Source of the DNA: Prochlorococcus marinus XMU1405
GTDB lineage: Bacteria > Cyanobacteriota > Cyanobacteriia > PCC-6307 > Cyanobiaceae
Length of the DNA stretch: 64,000 bases
Reading direction: 5' to 3'
Assembly: GCF_017696275.1 (NCBI RefSeq)
Contig: NZ_JAAORF010000001.1
Span: forward strand, 470,174-534,173
Positions within the stretch are counted from its first letter, which is position 1, and every line of letters begins with the position of its first letter. Under the pieces are notes generated by a model. That model saw nothing but the letters and a program-made list of their open reading frames with translations, had not been told where the DNA came from and did not search any database. This document shows positions 47,229 to 55,684 of the stretch, piece by piece. Made by a program: the position numbers and the translations under genes.

Positions 47229-47422
47229 ATATGATTTAAGAAAAAATTTAGTAATTATTAACTATTTATTTAAAGGATTAATTTAACTTAAAAATACATA
47301 TTATTTTTGCTTTAAAAATTCAATTATTTATCTTATTTGGGAGTTAAAACGATATTTATTTAAACGTTAGTTTTAAGAGGTTATATCATTTTTAATTAAA
47401 AATATATTTTTTTAAATAATAT

Positions 47423-47743
47423 TTATTTACTAGTATCTTGATTTATCTGGTTTACTAATGAGTCGATATCTAATTGATTATATGGTGGTGTTTGTTTTGT
47501 TTCTAGATAATCGTTCTTGATATTGTTTAACCATTTTTGCTCAATCTTTATAAGATTTTTTGCAATGTTGAACATGCCGCCTTTTTTATATAATTCTTTC
47601 ATTTTGAGAATAATCTCGGAGGTTCTACTCGATTTAATATTTAATTCATTTGCTAAGTCTTTTTGGGTAAATCCATGCGTTTTTAACCAATCTTTAATGA
47701 AGGAGACGAGTTCTTTTTCTTCCTGTATAGATAATTTACTCAT
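47423..47743 (-). CDS. small helix-turn-helix protein
   Basis: A 106-residue protein with an XRE-like helix-turn-helix: LVSFIKDWLKTHGFTQKDLANELNIKSSRTSEIILKM (residues about 12-48). The remainder is charged and helical. It is a likely DNA-binding regulator. The start codon overlaps by contact with the DUF1232 gene stop (the two genes are adjacent with no gap), so they are co-transcribed. Function unknown. Confidence 0.8.
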   Translation of the reverse strand: MSKLSIQEEKELVSFIKDWLKTHGFTQKDLANELNIKSSRTSEIILKMKELYKKGGMFNIAKNLIKIEQKWLNNIKNDYLETKQTPPYNQLDIDSLVNQINQDTSK

Positions 47744-48112
47744 TCAATAAAAAGGAAATAACTTATTAAGCTTATTCTCTGCTCTTGCTCTTATTGAAGG
47801 AGTCATGTATTTGCTCCATATACTGAGTACTGCTGTGAGGGCTACAAAATCATCGCTAAAACCAACTAAAGGCATAAAGTCAGGGAAAAGATCAAATGGC
47901 ATAATCAAATATGCTAGAGCAGCCATTAATGAAACTCTCACTTGTGCAGGTGTATAAGGATCTAAAGCCATCTCCAAAACTTCTAAGGCAGGCTTGGCAA
48001 TTGTTCTTCCCGCTTTAATAAGAATCTTGATAATGATATTTTCATCAAATGTTGAACTTTCTAAAACTTCAGCATCATAGATTTTTTCTTGAGTTTTGTA
48101 ATTCTCCTTCAT
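47744..48112 (-). CDS. DUF1232 (YkvA-like) membrane protein
   Basis: 122 residues with the DUF1232 core: YTPAQVRVSLMAALAYLIMPFDLFPDFMPLVGFSDDFVALTAVLSIW, including the PxDLFPDFxPxxGFxDD signature in a helical hairpin membrane segment. The N-terminus (about 35 residues) is polar. Function unknown; homologues are common in bacteria. It stands directly upstream of the helix-turn-helix gene in one transcript. Confidence 0.87.
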   Translation of the reverse strand: MKENYKTQEKIYDAEVLESSTFDENIIIKILIKAGRTIAKPALEVLEMALDPYTPAQVRVSLMAALAYLIMPFDLFPDFMPLVGFSDDFVALTAVLSIWSKYMTPSIRARAENKLNKLFPFY

Positions 48113-48153
48113 CCTTATAAATAAATGAAATTTAGATATTCTTAATGGAATTT

Positions 48154-49077
48154 TTAGCTAATACTATCAACTAATCCATTCTGTATTCCTGCTTTTCTAA
48201 GTTTTCTTAAAGCACGTTGAACAACTTGTCGGCAATATTCCCTGCTACAACTCATATGTCTCGCAACTTCAGCTAAAGTTCTCCATTCATTTGAGCCGTC
48301 TAAACCAAATCTTAAGCTTACTATCTTTCTTTCTTTCTCAGTTAAATTTGCTTTATCTAATAACTTCCAAGCCGAAGCTGTCCTTTCGGCTAATTCGGCT
48401 AATTCCATTGGGGGAGTTTGATCACTTGGAAGAATATCAACTAACTCGGAAGGATCTGATTTTGATTTAACAGTACCTTGGAGACTAACAGTGATGCTTC
48501 TCAATTCACAAGAAAGGAGTTCTTCAATTTCCTCTTTGGTTATTTTCATTTCTTCAGCTAGCTCATCACTAGTAGGTGGAATACCCTTAAGTTGCATAAG
48601 CTTTGATTTTGCTGATCTTAGTTTTGTAAGCTTTTCATTAATGTTAACAGGGATCCTTATCGTTCTACTTTGAGTTGACAATGCTCTATTTAAACCTTGC
48701 CTAATCCACCAATAAGCATAGGTGGAAAATCTATGTCCTCTAGACGGATCATATTTTTCTACGGCCCTTGTAAGACCTAATGTACCCTCCTGAATTAAGT
48801 CTAGTAATTCTAATCCTTTCCCTTGGTATCTCTTGGCTAGGTTGACAACTAGTCTTAGGTTGGCTGTTATCATCTCGTTTTTAGCTTTTTCACCAATTTT
48901 TATCTTTTTTCTCTCAGCTTCGGAGTATTCACAAGCGGGGCCTTTCCCTCCTGCCTCTTGACATCTATTAACAAGTACTACCATTTCTTGGACTTTTCTG
49001 CCCATTGTGAGTTCTCTTTCGGGAGTCAAAAGTTGATGACGACCTATTTCACCAAGAAAATCGCTTAATGAACTCAC
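48154..49077 (-). CDS. sigma-70 family sigma factor, group 2 (RpoD-like)
   Basis: These 307 residues contain region 1.2, 2.1-2.4 (AKRYQGKGLELLDLIQEGTLGLTRAVEKYDPSRGHRFSTYAYWWIRQGLNRAL), region 3 and region 4 (LTEKERKIVSLRFGLDG plus the helix-turn-helix WRTLAEVARHMSCSREYCRQVVQRALRKLR). It is shorter than the primary factor and lacks a long region 1.1, so it is a dispensable group 2 sigma. The start is GTG at 49077. The upstream 161 bases contain an AT-only tandem repeat. Confidence 0.93.
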   Translation of the reverse strand: MSSLSDFLGEIGRHQLLTPERELTMGRKVQEMVVLVNRCQEAGGKGPACEYSEAERKKIKIGEKAKNEMITANLRLVVNLAKRYQGKGLELLDLIQEGTLGLTRAVEKYDPSRGHRFSTYAYWWIRQGLNRALSTQSRTIRIPVNINEKLTKLRSAKSKLMQLKGIPPTSDELAEEMKITKEEIEELLSCELRSITVSLQGTVKSKSDPSELVDILPSDQTPPMELAELAERTASAWKLLDKANLTEKERKIVSLRFGLDGSNEWRTLAEVARHMSCSREYCRQVVQRALRKLRKAGIQNGLVDSIS

Positions 49078-49138
49078 GATTTACCTCATTGTTGATATAT
49101 TTAACTTATAGTTAATTCAGTAATAAGCCATACATGTA

Positions 49139-49170
49139 ATAATTAATTAATAATTAATTAATAATTATTA
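49139..49170. repeat. AT-only tandem repeat, 11-base period
   Basis: Unit AATAATTAATT occurs about 2.9 times in a row upstream of the sigma factor gene (its start is at 49077, minus strand). A period of 11 bases is near one DNA turn, so the tract could be intrinsically curved. Simple AT drift is the alternative. Confidence 0.8.
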
Positions 49171-49238
49171 ATTAGTTAATTAACATTATTTTTTAAAATT
49201 TCTAAGGTAAAAAATTTAAAATTATAAATTTTAATTAT

Positions 49239-49898
49239 TTAATTTTTTCTTCTTGATTCTAGAACCGCAAGTACATCTCTCCACTCAACCCCTTTATGCA
49301 TAAGGGCTACTTGCAGATGATAAATTAAATCAGCAGCTTCATTTGAGATTGAATTTTTATCTTTATCTTTGCAAGCCATTATAAATTCTGCAGATTCCTC
49401 TCCTATTTTTTTCAAAATAGTATTACTACCTTTTGTTAATAAATGATTTGTGTAACTTTTTTTTGATGGATTTATTGATCTTTCGTTAATTGTATTGAAT
49501 AATTCAGAGCAAATATTTGAGAAGGGAGTTGTTTTTTTCTCTTTTTTATCACTTTGATTAATTTTGATTTCGTTGAAAAAACAACTTTTTTCCCCAGTGT
49601 GACATGCGCCTGAACCATTTTGTTCAATCAAAAGGATAAGTGCATCATTATCGCAGTCGAATCTTATCTCCTTAAGTATTTGGGTACTTCCACTTGTAGC
49701 TCCTTTTCTCCAAATTTCGGATCTTGATCTACTCCAATAATGAACGTTTTTGGTTTCAAGTGTAATTGTCAAAGATTCTTTGTTCATCCAAGCAAGCATA
49801 AGAATTGATCCGTCAAGCCAATCTTGTGCTATTGCAGGGATTAATCCATAATTATCAAAGCGTAGATCCTCTATCGAAAAATTAGTTGAATAAGTCAT
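49239..49898 (-). CDS. hisI: bifunctional phosphoribosyl-AMP cyclohydrolase / phosphoribosyl-ATP pyrophosphatase
   Basis: HisIE performs steps two and three of histidine synthesis. The first half (about 1-115) is the cyclohydrolase (AWMNKESLTITLETKNVHYWSRSRSEIWRKGATSG, FDCDNDALILLIEQNGSGACHTG). The second half (about 120-219) is the MazG-type pyrophosphatase (LKKIGEESAEFIMACKDKDKNSISNEAADLIYHLQVAL). Both sets of active-site residues look intact. It lies 61 bases from the divergent QueD-like gene. Confidence 0.96.
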   Translation of the reverse strand: MTYSTNFSIEDLRFDNYGLIPAIAQDWLDGSILMLAWMNKESLTITLETKNVHYWSRSRSEIWRKGATSGSTQILKEIRFDCDNDALILLIEQNGSGACHTGEKSCFFNEIKINQSDKKEKKTTPFSNICSELFNTINERSINPSKKSYTNHLLTKGSNTILKKIGEESAEFIMACKDKDKNSISNEAADLIYHLQVALMHKGVEWRDVLAVLESRRKN

Positions 49899-49961
49899 TA
49901 TGTTCGTTATGTTAAATCCTCCTCAATGTGTTTTATTAAAAATTATCCTAACAGTTAATTG

Positions 49962-50432
49962 ATGTATATTCATTCTCTGAAATTTTCATGCAGCAAAAGT
50001 TATGAGGATTTTCCCTGTTCACATAGGCAATGGCGCCATGAAGGCCACTGCAGATTTGTGCATGGATATTCAAGATCATTCACCTTTTGGTTCACTGCAA
50101 AAAAATTAGACCTAAATGGTTTTGTTGTCGATTTTTCAAGTCTAAAGCCCCTAGAAAATAGACTAAAGGAGCAATTTGACCATACTTTTCTAATAAATAA
50201 AGATGACCCTTTGCTGAATTACTGGGAAAAATTACATGACTTAGATGCTTTAGATCTGAGAATTATGGATAATGTGGGAATGGAGTTCACCTCTGAATTA
50301 ATTTGGAGATGGGCTAATGAATACTTGCAGGATAAGGATAAGGGCAGAACATGTTGTTGGAAAACAGAATCAAAAGAAAATAAATCGAATAAAGCAAGTT
50401 ATGAGGAAATTCCTGATTGGTTCAAATCTTAG
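49962..50432 (+). CDS. 6-pyruvoyl tetrahydropterin / 6-carboxytetrahydropterin synthase-like protein (QueD family)
   Basis: The 156 residues resemble the T-fold PTPS/QueD enzymes: HRQWRHEGHCRFVHGYSRSFTFWF followed by LDLNGFVVDFSSLKPLENRLKEQFDHTFLI. In QueD the zinc is held by HxGH-type histidines in the motif CxxxHGHxY. Here HGH reads HGY, so one zinc ligand appears replaced, while CRFVHG is present. ATG at 49962 (TTG 49959 is an alternative). Activity is uncertain. Confidence 0.8.
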   Translation: MYIHSLKFSCSKSYEDFPCSHRQWRHEGHCRFVHGYSRSFTFWFTAKKLDLNGFVVDFSSLKPLENRLKEQFDHTFLINKDDPLLNYWEKLHDLDALDLRIMDNVGMEFTSELIWRWANEYLQDKDKGRTCCWKTESKENKSNKASYEEIPDWFKS

Positions 50433-50480
50433 ATTAAAGTTGTTAATTTTAAAGTCATATAGGATTCTTTAATTAGATAT

Positions 50481-52787
50481 TTAATCAACATTTATCTTCC
50501 CATTAATCAGATAAATATTAATCTCGTCTTTATTAAGGTAATGATTATTCAATATATTATTTGAAATTTTTGTCTCAATTTGTTTTTGAATAATTCTTTT
50601 TAAAGGCCTTGCACCATAGGTATGATCGAAACTATTTTCGACAAGTTGGTTAATTGCTTCATCCGTAATTTTGAATTTTAAGTTTTTTTTGTTAAGTCTT
50701 TTTTCTAAATGTTGAAGCTGGATTTTTGCAATTTCTTTTATGTCATTTAATTCTAAATTATTAAAAATAACTATTTCATCAAGTCGATTTAAAAACTCAG
50801 GCTTGAAAAATTTTTTTATTTCATTATCTACAACTTTTTTAATTTCATTTGTATCTTCTTTTCTAACTGATAAATCATTTATTGATTGACTTCCTAAATT
50901 ACTTGTGAGAACAATGATTGAATTTTTGAAATTGATTGTACGACCTTGACCATCAGTAATGATTCCATCATCAAGAACCTGTAAGAGAATATCTAAAATA
51001 TCTTTGTGAGCTTTCTCTATTTCATCTAGGAGTATTAATGAATAAGGATTTTTGCGTACAGCTTCAGTTAGTTGACCGCCTGATTCGAAACCTAAATATC
51101 CAGGAGGCGCCCCTATAATTTTGCTCACTGAATGCTTTTCCATATATTCAGACATATCCAGTCTTGTAATTGAAGAATTTGAATCGAATATAATTTTTGC
51201 TGTCACTTTACTCAGCTCTGTTTTCCCAACACCAGTTGGACCTAAAAAGAGGAAACTAGCTAATGGCTTGTTTGGATCATTTAAACCAGTCCTTGATCTC
51301 TTAATAGAATCTGCCACAGCTCTAATTGCGCTATCTTGACCAATGATTTTTTCTTTAAGGATCGACTCTAGGCTTAAAAGCTTATCTTTTTCTGACTGGT
51401 TTAAGTTTTGAACTGGAATTGAGGTCCACTTTGAGACAACTTCTGCAATATCATCAAAAGTCACCTCTTGCCTTAAAAGACTTGTCTCTCCATTTTTTTG
51501 AGAATTTACAAGGGATTTACTTTTTTCTTTCAAATTTTTCTGTAATGAATTTAAAGTCCCAAATTCCAATTCTGCTGCTTTATTGAGATCAAAACTCCTT
51601 TTGGCTTGATCTATTTGTAATTGGATGGATTCAATTTCTTCTTTTATGGTGCTAATCTCATTAATTTCATCTTTTTCTTTTTTCCATTGAGCTCCTAATT
51701 CTTCCTGTCTATCTTTAAGTGAAATAAGTTCATTATTGATTTTTTTTAATCTCTCTATAGAAAAATCATCTGTTTCTCTTTTTAAAGATAATTTTTCCAT
51801 CTCAAGCTGAAGAACTTTTCGATCAATTTCATCAATTTCTTCAGGTTTTGAAGTTATGACCATATTTAATCTTGAGGCTGCTTCATCGATTAAATCTATT
51901 GCTTTGTCAGGAAGAAATCTATCGTTAATATATCTTTCGCTAAGGGTTGCAGCTGCAACCAAAGCATTATCACTAATTCTCACACTATGATGAACTTCAT
52001 ATCTTTCTCTCAATCCTCTTAATATTGATACAGTATCATCTATTGAAGGAGCCTCAATTTTTATTTTCTGAAATCTTCTTTCTAGAGCAGGATCTTTTTC
52101 TATATTTTGTTTATGTTCATTAATCGTTGTAGCACCAATACATCTAAGTTCTCCTCTCGCAAGCATTGGTTTTAATAGGTTGCTTGCATCTAAAGAACCT
52201 CCGCTTGCACCAGCTCCAACAACTGTATGAATTTCATCAATAAAAAGAATGATCTTACCATCCGATTCTTTCACTTTCTTTAGGACATTTTTTATTCTTT
52301 CTTCAAATTCTCCACGATATTTTGCCCCAGCTAAAAGTGAACCCATATCTAATGAAATTAATTGCCTATCTTTTAACGCAGAAGGTACATCTCCATTAAT
52401 AATTCTTTGAGCCAACCCTTCTACAATGGCCGTTTTACCAACCCCAGGTTCTCCAATAAGAACCGGATTATTTTTTGTTCTTCTACTCAATATTTGAATT
52501 GTCCTTCTAATTTCTTCATCCCTACCAATAACTGGGTCTAAGACACCATCCCTTGCTGAATGGGTTAGATCAATACCATATTTATCTAAAGACTCATTAG
52601 AAGTATTAAGGTCATTTTTTACTGCTGGATCTGACTTCATTTTCTTTATAGTTTCAAGAAATTCTGGAATACCTTTTTTATTAAAAATTTGAAATCCATA
52701 TTTACCATCATAAGTGAAACCGTAAACTAAATGTTCTGTTGATATCACTACATCATTTAAAGTATTTTTAATATCATTCGATTTCAA
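50481..52787 (-). CDS. clpB: ClpB-type disaggregase lacking the start of its N-terminal domain
   Basis: The 768 residues contain both AAA+ modules, with Walker [10 protein letters not shown] at 112-120 and GPTGVGKTE at 516-524. A long coiled-coil M domain (about 320-435), pore and ClpB C-terminal features are also present. The usual length is about 860. Only the second half of the Clp_N domain remains here ([23 protein letters not shown]). The first half is found as a separate fragment upstream (52893-53057), in the same frame but separated by five stops. The start is TTG at 52787 with no clear Shine-Dalgarno. It may be a second ClpB paralogue that is losing its N domain. Confidence 0.9.
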   Translation of the reverse strand: MKSNDIKNTLNDVVISTEHLVYGFTYDGKYGFQIFNKKGIPEFLETIKKMKSDPAVKNDLNTSNESLDKYGIDLTHSARDGVLDPVIGRDEEIRRTIQILSRRTKNNPVLIGEPGVGKTAIVEGLAQRIINGDVPSALKDRQLISLDMGSLLAGAKYRGEFEERIKNVLKKVKESDGKIILFIDEIHTVVGAGASGGSLDASNLLKPMLARGELRCIGATTINEHKQNIEKDPALERRFQKIKIEAPSIDDTVSILRGLRERYEVHHSVRISDNALVAAATLSERYINDRFLPDKAIDLIDEAASRLNMVITSKPEEIDEIDRKVLQLEMEKLSLKRETDDFSIERLKKINNELISLKDRQEELGAQWKKEKDEINEISTIKEEIESIQLQIDQAKRSFDLNKAAELEFGTLNSLQKNLKEKSKSLVNSQKNGETSLLRQEVTFDDIAEVVSKWTSIPVQNLNQSEKDKLLSLESILKEKIIGQDSAIRAVADSIKRSRTGLNDPNKPLASFLFLGPTGVGKTELSKVTAKIIFDSNSSITRLDMSEYMEKHSVSKIIGAPPGYLGFESGGQLTEAVRKNPYSLILLDEIEKAHKDILDILLQVLDDGIITDGQGRTINFKNSIIVLTSNLGSQSINDLSVRKEDTNEIKKVVDNEIKKFFKPEFLNRLDEIVIFNNLELNDIKEIAKIQLQHLEKRLNKKNLKFKITDEAINQLVENSFDHTYGARPLKRIIQKQIETKISNNILNNHYLNKDEINIYLINGKINVD

Positions 52788-52892
52788 AAATATTTTGTAA
52801 GAGTATCACAAATATATAAATTATCTCGTTAATCTTTCATTCTTGCCTTCGATTCAGTGAAGACATTATTTCGTTCTAAATCTTTTTAATAT

Positions 52893-53057
52893 TTACATTA
52901 TTTTTTTAGATTTTTTTGTAAGGCTGTCTTCTTTTATAAGAGCCAATAATAAATTATCAGAGTCTACGTTCTGTTGATGATTTTTATAAGAAATTTCTTT
53001 GGCCAAAATAAAACAGTTCCAAGCAGAATTTTCAAATTCGCTTGGAACTATTTTCAT
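52893..53057 (-). pseudogene. fragment of the ClpB N-terminal domain (first Clp_N repeat)
   Basis: A 54-codon frame from ATG 53057 to TAA 52893 reads as the first repeat of Clp_N: FENSAWNCFILAKEISYKN... then QQNVDSDNLLLALIKEDSLTK, matching the family pattern FTexAWexi..A.e.A......v..eHLLlALl. It lies in frame with clpB, with the stops TAA, TAA, TGA, TAA, TGA between 52895 and 52806. Between 52893 and 52806 the DNA no longer resembles any Clp_N. The 16-pair hairpin at 53015-53049 falls inside it. It could be translated as a separate short peptide or be a relic. Confidence 0.65.
53015..53049 (-). terminator. strong hairpin: probable petE transcription terminator overlapping the clpB fragment
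   Basis: On the minus strand AGTTCCAAGC-GAATTT pairs with AAATTC-T-GCTTGGAACT: ten plus six base pairs with a single-base bulge and a tiny loop, followed by GTTTTATTTT. It lies 75 bases after the petE stop (53125). It also codes for residues of the first Clp_N helix. It can act as terminator in the minus direction and would block ribosome access to the fragment's start if transcribed. Confidence 0.7.
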
Positions 53058-53124
53058 CAATCAAAATTTGGGTATGAACGAAATAAATATTAAGTCAAAA
53101 AGGGAGTTTAACTATTTAGAAGAT

Positions 53125-53475
53125 TTATTCAACAATAACTTTTCCTACCATTCCAGCGCCTCTGTGTGGCTCGCAATAATAATCATAAGTTCCAGCAGTA
53201 TCAAATGTTTCTTCCCAAGACTCTCCTGGAGCAAAAGCTAGGTCCGCATGACTTAATTCCTCATGCCCATCAAAAACAGCATTGTGAGGGGCAAGTTTAT
53301 TATTGACGAATTTAACTGTATCACCAGCACTAATGGTTACTGTACTTGGTTCAAATGCAAGCATTCCAGCATCTGTTCCAAGTTTTACTTCAACAGTCTT
53401 AGCTGAAACTGATGAAATACCTATACCTAGAGTTAAAACTATTGCAAATAACCCTGCAAAGATTGAACGTAACAT
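53125..53475 (-). CDS. petE: plastocyanin
   Basis: This blue copper protein carries electrons from cytochrome b6f to PSI in the thylakoid lumen. The 116 residues begin with a signal peptide ([17 protein letters not shown]). The mature part shows copper ligands in LAPHNAVF (His) and [14 protein letters not shown] (Cys, His, Met). A separate promoter upstream and the strong hairpin downstream suggest a single-gene transcript. ATG start at 53475. Confidence 0.98.
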   Translation of the reverse strand: MLRSIFAGLFAIVLTLGIGISSVSAKTVEVKLGTDAGMLAFEPSTVTISAGDTVKFVNNKLAPHNAVFDGHEELSHADLAFAPGESWEETFDTAGTYDYYCEPHRGAGMVGKVIVE

Positions 53476-53534
53476 AATAAAAATTTGCTTATATATATAT
53501 ATTACAAGGCTTTGGGAACCTAACTGCGAGAATT

Positions 53535-54518
53535 TTAATTGTTATTACAGCTTGGTAACTTTGATAACCTTAAAATATCATTCAGTGACTTGGCATAACT
53601 TTTAAGTTTAAAAGTCTCAGGATTAGTGATGGGTACATGATTAAAGTCATACTTTTTGATACTGAAGCTATCCCAAGGAGTAGTTTGGATGGGGAGAATT
53701 CTTAATAATATTTTTAGAATTTTTTTTGTAAGCGGTATCGCAAAGAATCTCCTCATATTATGTTTCTTTAAAAGTGTAATTATGGCATCATCAATTGAAA
53801 TGAATTTTTGACCTAGCACAAATTTTCTAAAGCCTTTGTATTGCTCTTTTTTATGATTTTTAATTAGAAACCCGCAAATCTGGGCGATATCATTTGCATG
53901 TATAAAGTGAAATTTAGAATCGAGTTTTAAAAATCTTGCTAACCAAAGCCATTTCCCAATTTCTTTCAATCCACTAGTTAAATAACTCACAGGATATTTA
54001 CTTTTTTTTCCAAGATTCCCTCCAAACACCAAGGTAGGAAAAACAGCGAATGTTTTTTCTGCAAATGAGCTTTCTCTAAGTCTGTAGAAACATTCATATT
54101 TTGTTTGAATGTATTCTGTTCCATAAATCAATGATTCCCTCATTAATTTTGTTTGGGTATCAAGAATACTAGCTGTTGAAAAATAAATAATCTTTTCTAA
54201 CTTTTCAATATCAAGCATTTCTAGTAATTCTTCAAAAGCTTTAATATTTACTTCATAGGCTCTTTTGGGATCTCCCCAAGCTGTAGCAGTATGTATTAGG
54301 TAATTAATTTGACTAATTTCGTTTTTATACCTATTTGATTCCCTGATATCGCACACCATTAACTTAACTTTTTTATTTTCTTGAACAGAAATTGGTAACT
54401 TACTTTTGTCTCTTACCATCAGATAAAGCCTGAATTTTGTGTTTTTCAAAAACCAATCAACTAAATATTGGCCAACACATCCATTAGCGCCTGTTATTAA
54501 TAAGTTTTTATATCCCAA
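53535..54518 (-). CDS. NAD-dependent epimerase/dehydratase-type (extended SDR)
   Basis: The 327 residues begin with the Rossmann motif [18 protein letters not shown], followed by [11 protein letters not shown] YxxxK-like [11 protein letters not shown], with the preceding FSTAS, forms the catalytic region. The C-terminal half is lysine-rich and divergent from well-known epimerases. Substrate is unknown; sugar-nucleotide or dihydroflavonol-type substrates are possible. It lies 8 bases after hemE on the same strand, so the two are probably co-transcribed. Confidence 0.85.
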   Translation of the reverse strand: MGYKNLLITGANGCVGQYLVDWFLKNTKFRLYLMVRDKSKLPISVQENKKVKLMVCDIRESNRYKNEISQINYLIHTATAWGDPKRAYEVNIKAFEELLEMLDIEKLEKIIYFSTASILDTQTKLMRESLIYGTEYIQTKYECFYRLRESSFAEKTFAVFPTLVFGGNLGKKSKYPVSYLTSGLKEIGKWLWLARFLKLDSKFHFIHANDIAQICGFLIKNHKKEQYKGFRKFVLGQKFISIDDAIITLLKKHNMRRFFAIPLTKKILKILLRILPIQTTPWDSFSIKKYDFNHVPITNPETFKLKSYAKSLNDILRLSKLPSCNNN

Positions 54519-54526
54519 GACTTTGA

Positions 54527-55567
54527 CTAGTAAGTGAGTTTTTTTCCATGTTCAAAAAATGTTTGAGCATTGTCTTCTGGAGTCCCAGGTAAAATCCCAT
54601 GACCCAAATTAAGAATATATTTCCTGTCTTTAATTTTATTGAAAGTATTATCTATCCTTTCTTTTATTGATTCTTTGTTGCCGAATAAAATGCCAGGGTC
54701 AACATTACCTTGAATTCCTATCCCACTAGGGATTCTTTTGCAAGCCTCTTCAATATCTACTGTCCAGTCTAATGAGATTATATCTACACCAGTTTTTGCC
54801 ATTCTTTCTATGACACCAGCACTTCCTGAAATGTAAAGAATTATTGGTGTTTCAGGGTAGTCTGCTTTTACAATTTCAACAACTTTTTTTTGATACGGCC
54901 CAGCAAAGATATCGTAATCTTTTGGGCTTAGTTGGCCTGCCCATGAATCAAAAATTTGTACTACTTGCGCTCCAGATTTTATTTGGTATTTAAGATATTC
55001 ACCAATAGATTTTGCAAAATGATCAAGAAGTTTATGAAGTAAATCTGGTTCATTAAAAGCCATTGATTTTATTAAAGAATAATTTTTACTGCTTTTACCT
55101 TCAACTACATATGCAGCAAGAGTCCAAGGTGCGCCAACGAAACCTAAAACTGTTGCCTCATTATTTACATCTTTTTTTAGTGAAGAAAGAACTTGCCCAA
55201 CAAAACTTAAACTCTCACTTGGATTTAATTCTTTTAAATTTTCTATCTGGTTAAGAGTTCTTATTGGGTCCTCAATAATTGGACCTTTACTTTCTATTAT
55301 TTCAAAATTTATGCCCATCCCTGGAAGAGGTGTGAGAATATCTGAAAAAAGGATCACACCATCCGGTTTGAAAGCATGAAAGGGCTGCATTGAAATCTCA
55401 TATGATAGTTCTGGATTCTCAGACCTCTCTCTAAAGCTTGGGTAACGCTCCCTTAAATCTCTATAAATTTTCATATATCTTCCTGCTTGCCTCATCATCC
55501 ATACTGGAGGCCTATTTACTTTTTTACCTAATGCGGCAGAAAGTAGTAGCGGTAAGTTTTGACCCAT
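54527..55567 (-). CDS. hemE: uroporphyrinogen decarboxylase
   Basis: HemE removes four acetate carboxyls from uroporphyrinogen III to give coproporphyrinogen III, shared by haem and chlorophyll. The 346 residues show [13 protein letters not shown] (substrate arginines), [12 protein letters not shown], the signature [16 protein letters not shown], and [14 protein letters not shown] at the end. ATG start at 55567. Gene order hemE-epimerase-petE is on the minus strand. Confidence 0.98.
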   Translation of the reverse strand: MGQNLPLLLSAALGKKVNRPPVWMMRQAGRYMKIYRDLRERYPSFRERSENPELSYEISMQPFHAFKPDGVILFSDILTPLPGMGINFEIIESKGPIIEDPIRTLNQIENLKELNPSESLSFVGQVLSSLKKDVNNEATVLGFVGAPWTLAAYVVEGKSSKNYSLIKSMAFNEPDLLHKLLDHFAKSIGEYLKYQIKSGAQVVQIFDSWAGQLSPKDYDIFAGPYQKKVVEIVKADYPETPIILYISGSAGVIERMAKTGVDIISLDWTVDIEEACKRIPSGIGIQGNVDPGILFGNKESIKERIDNTFNKIKDRKYILNLGHGILPGTPEDNAQTFFEHGKKLTY

Positions 55568-55684
55568 TTTTCAATTCGATATTTTTAAAAAAAATTAAAA
55601 TCCAACTTAAAAATCTTACAATGTAAAGCAGAGCAAAAGCGTTATATGAACATTTATATGAAGAACTTAGTTAAATGAGCCTTC

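Noticed and set aside
47229-47422. 194-base AT-rich gap between the YciI-like gene and the HTH gene
   Set aside because: No open frame, repeat or GC-rich structure beyond AT-rich runs could be supported.
52999-53241. 80-codon plus-strand open frame overlapping petE
   Set aside because: It lies antisense to petE and the Clp_N fragment and passes through the strong hairpin. Its second half is the reverse complement of plastocyanin coding sequence.
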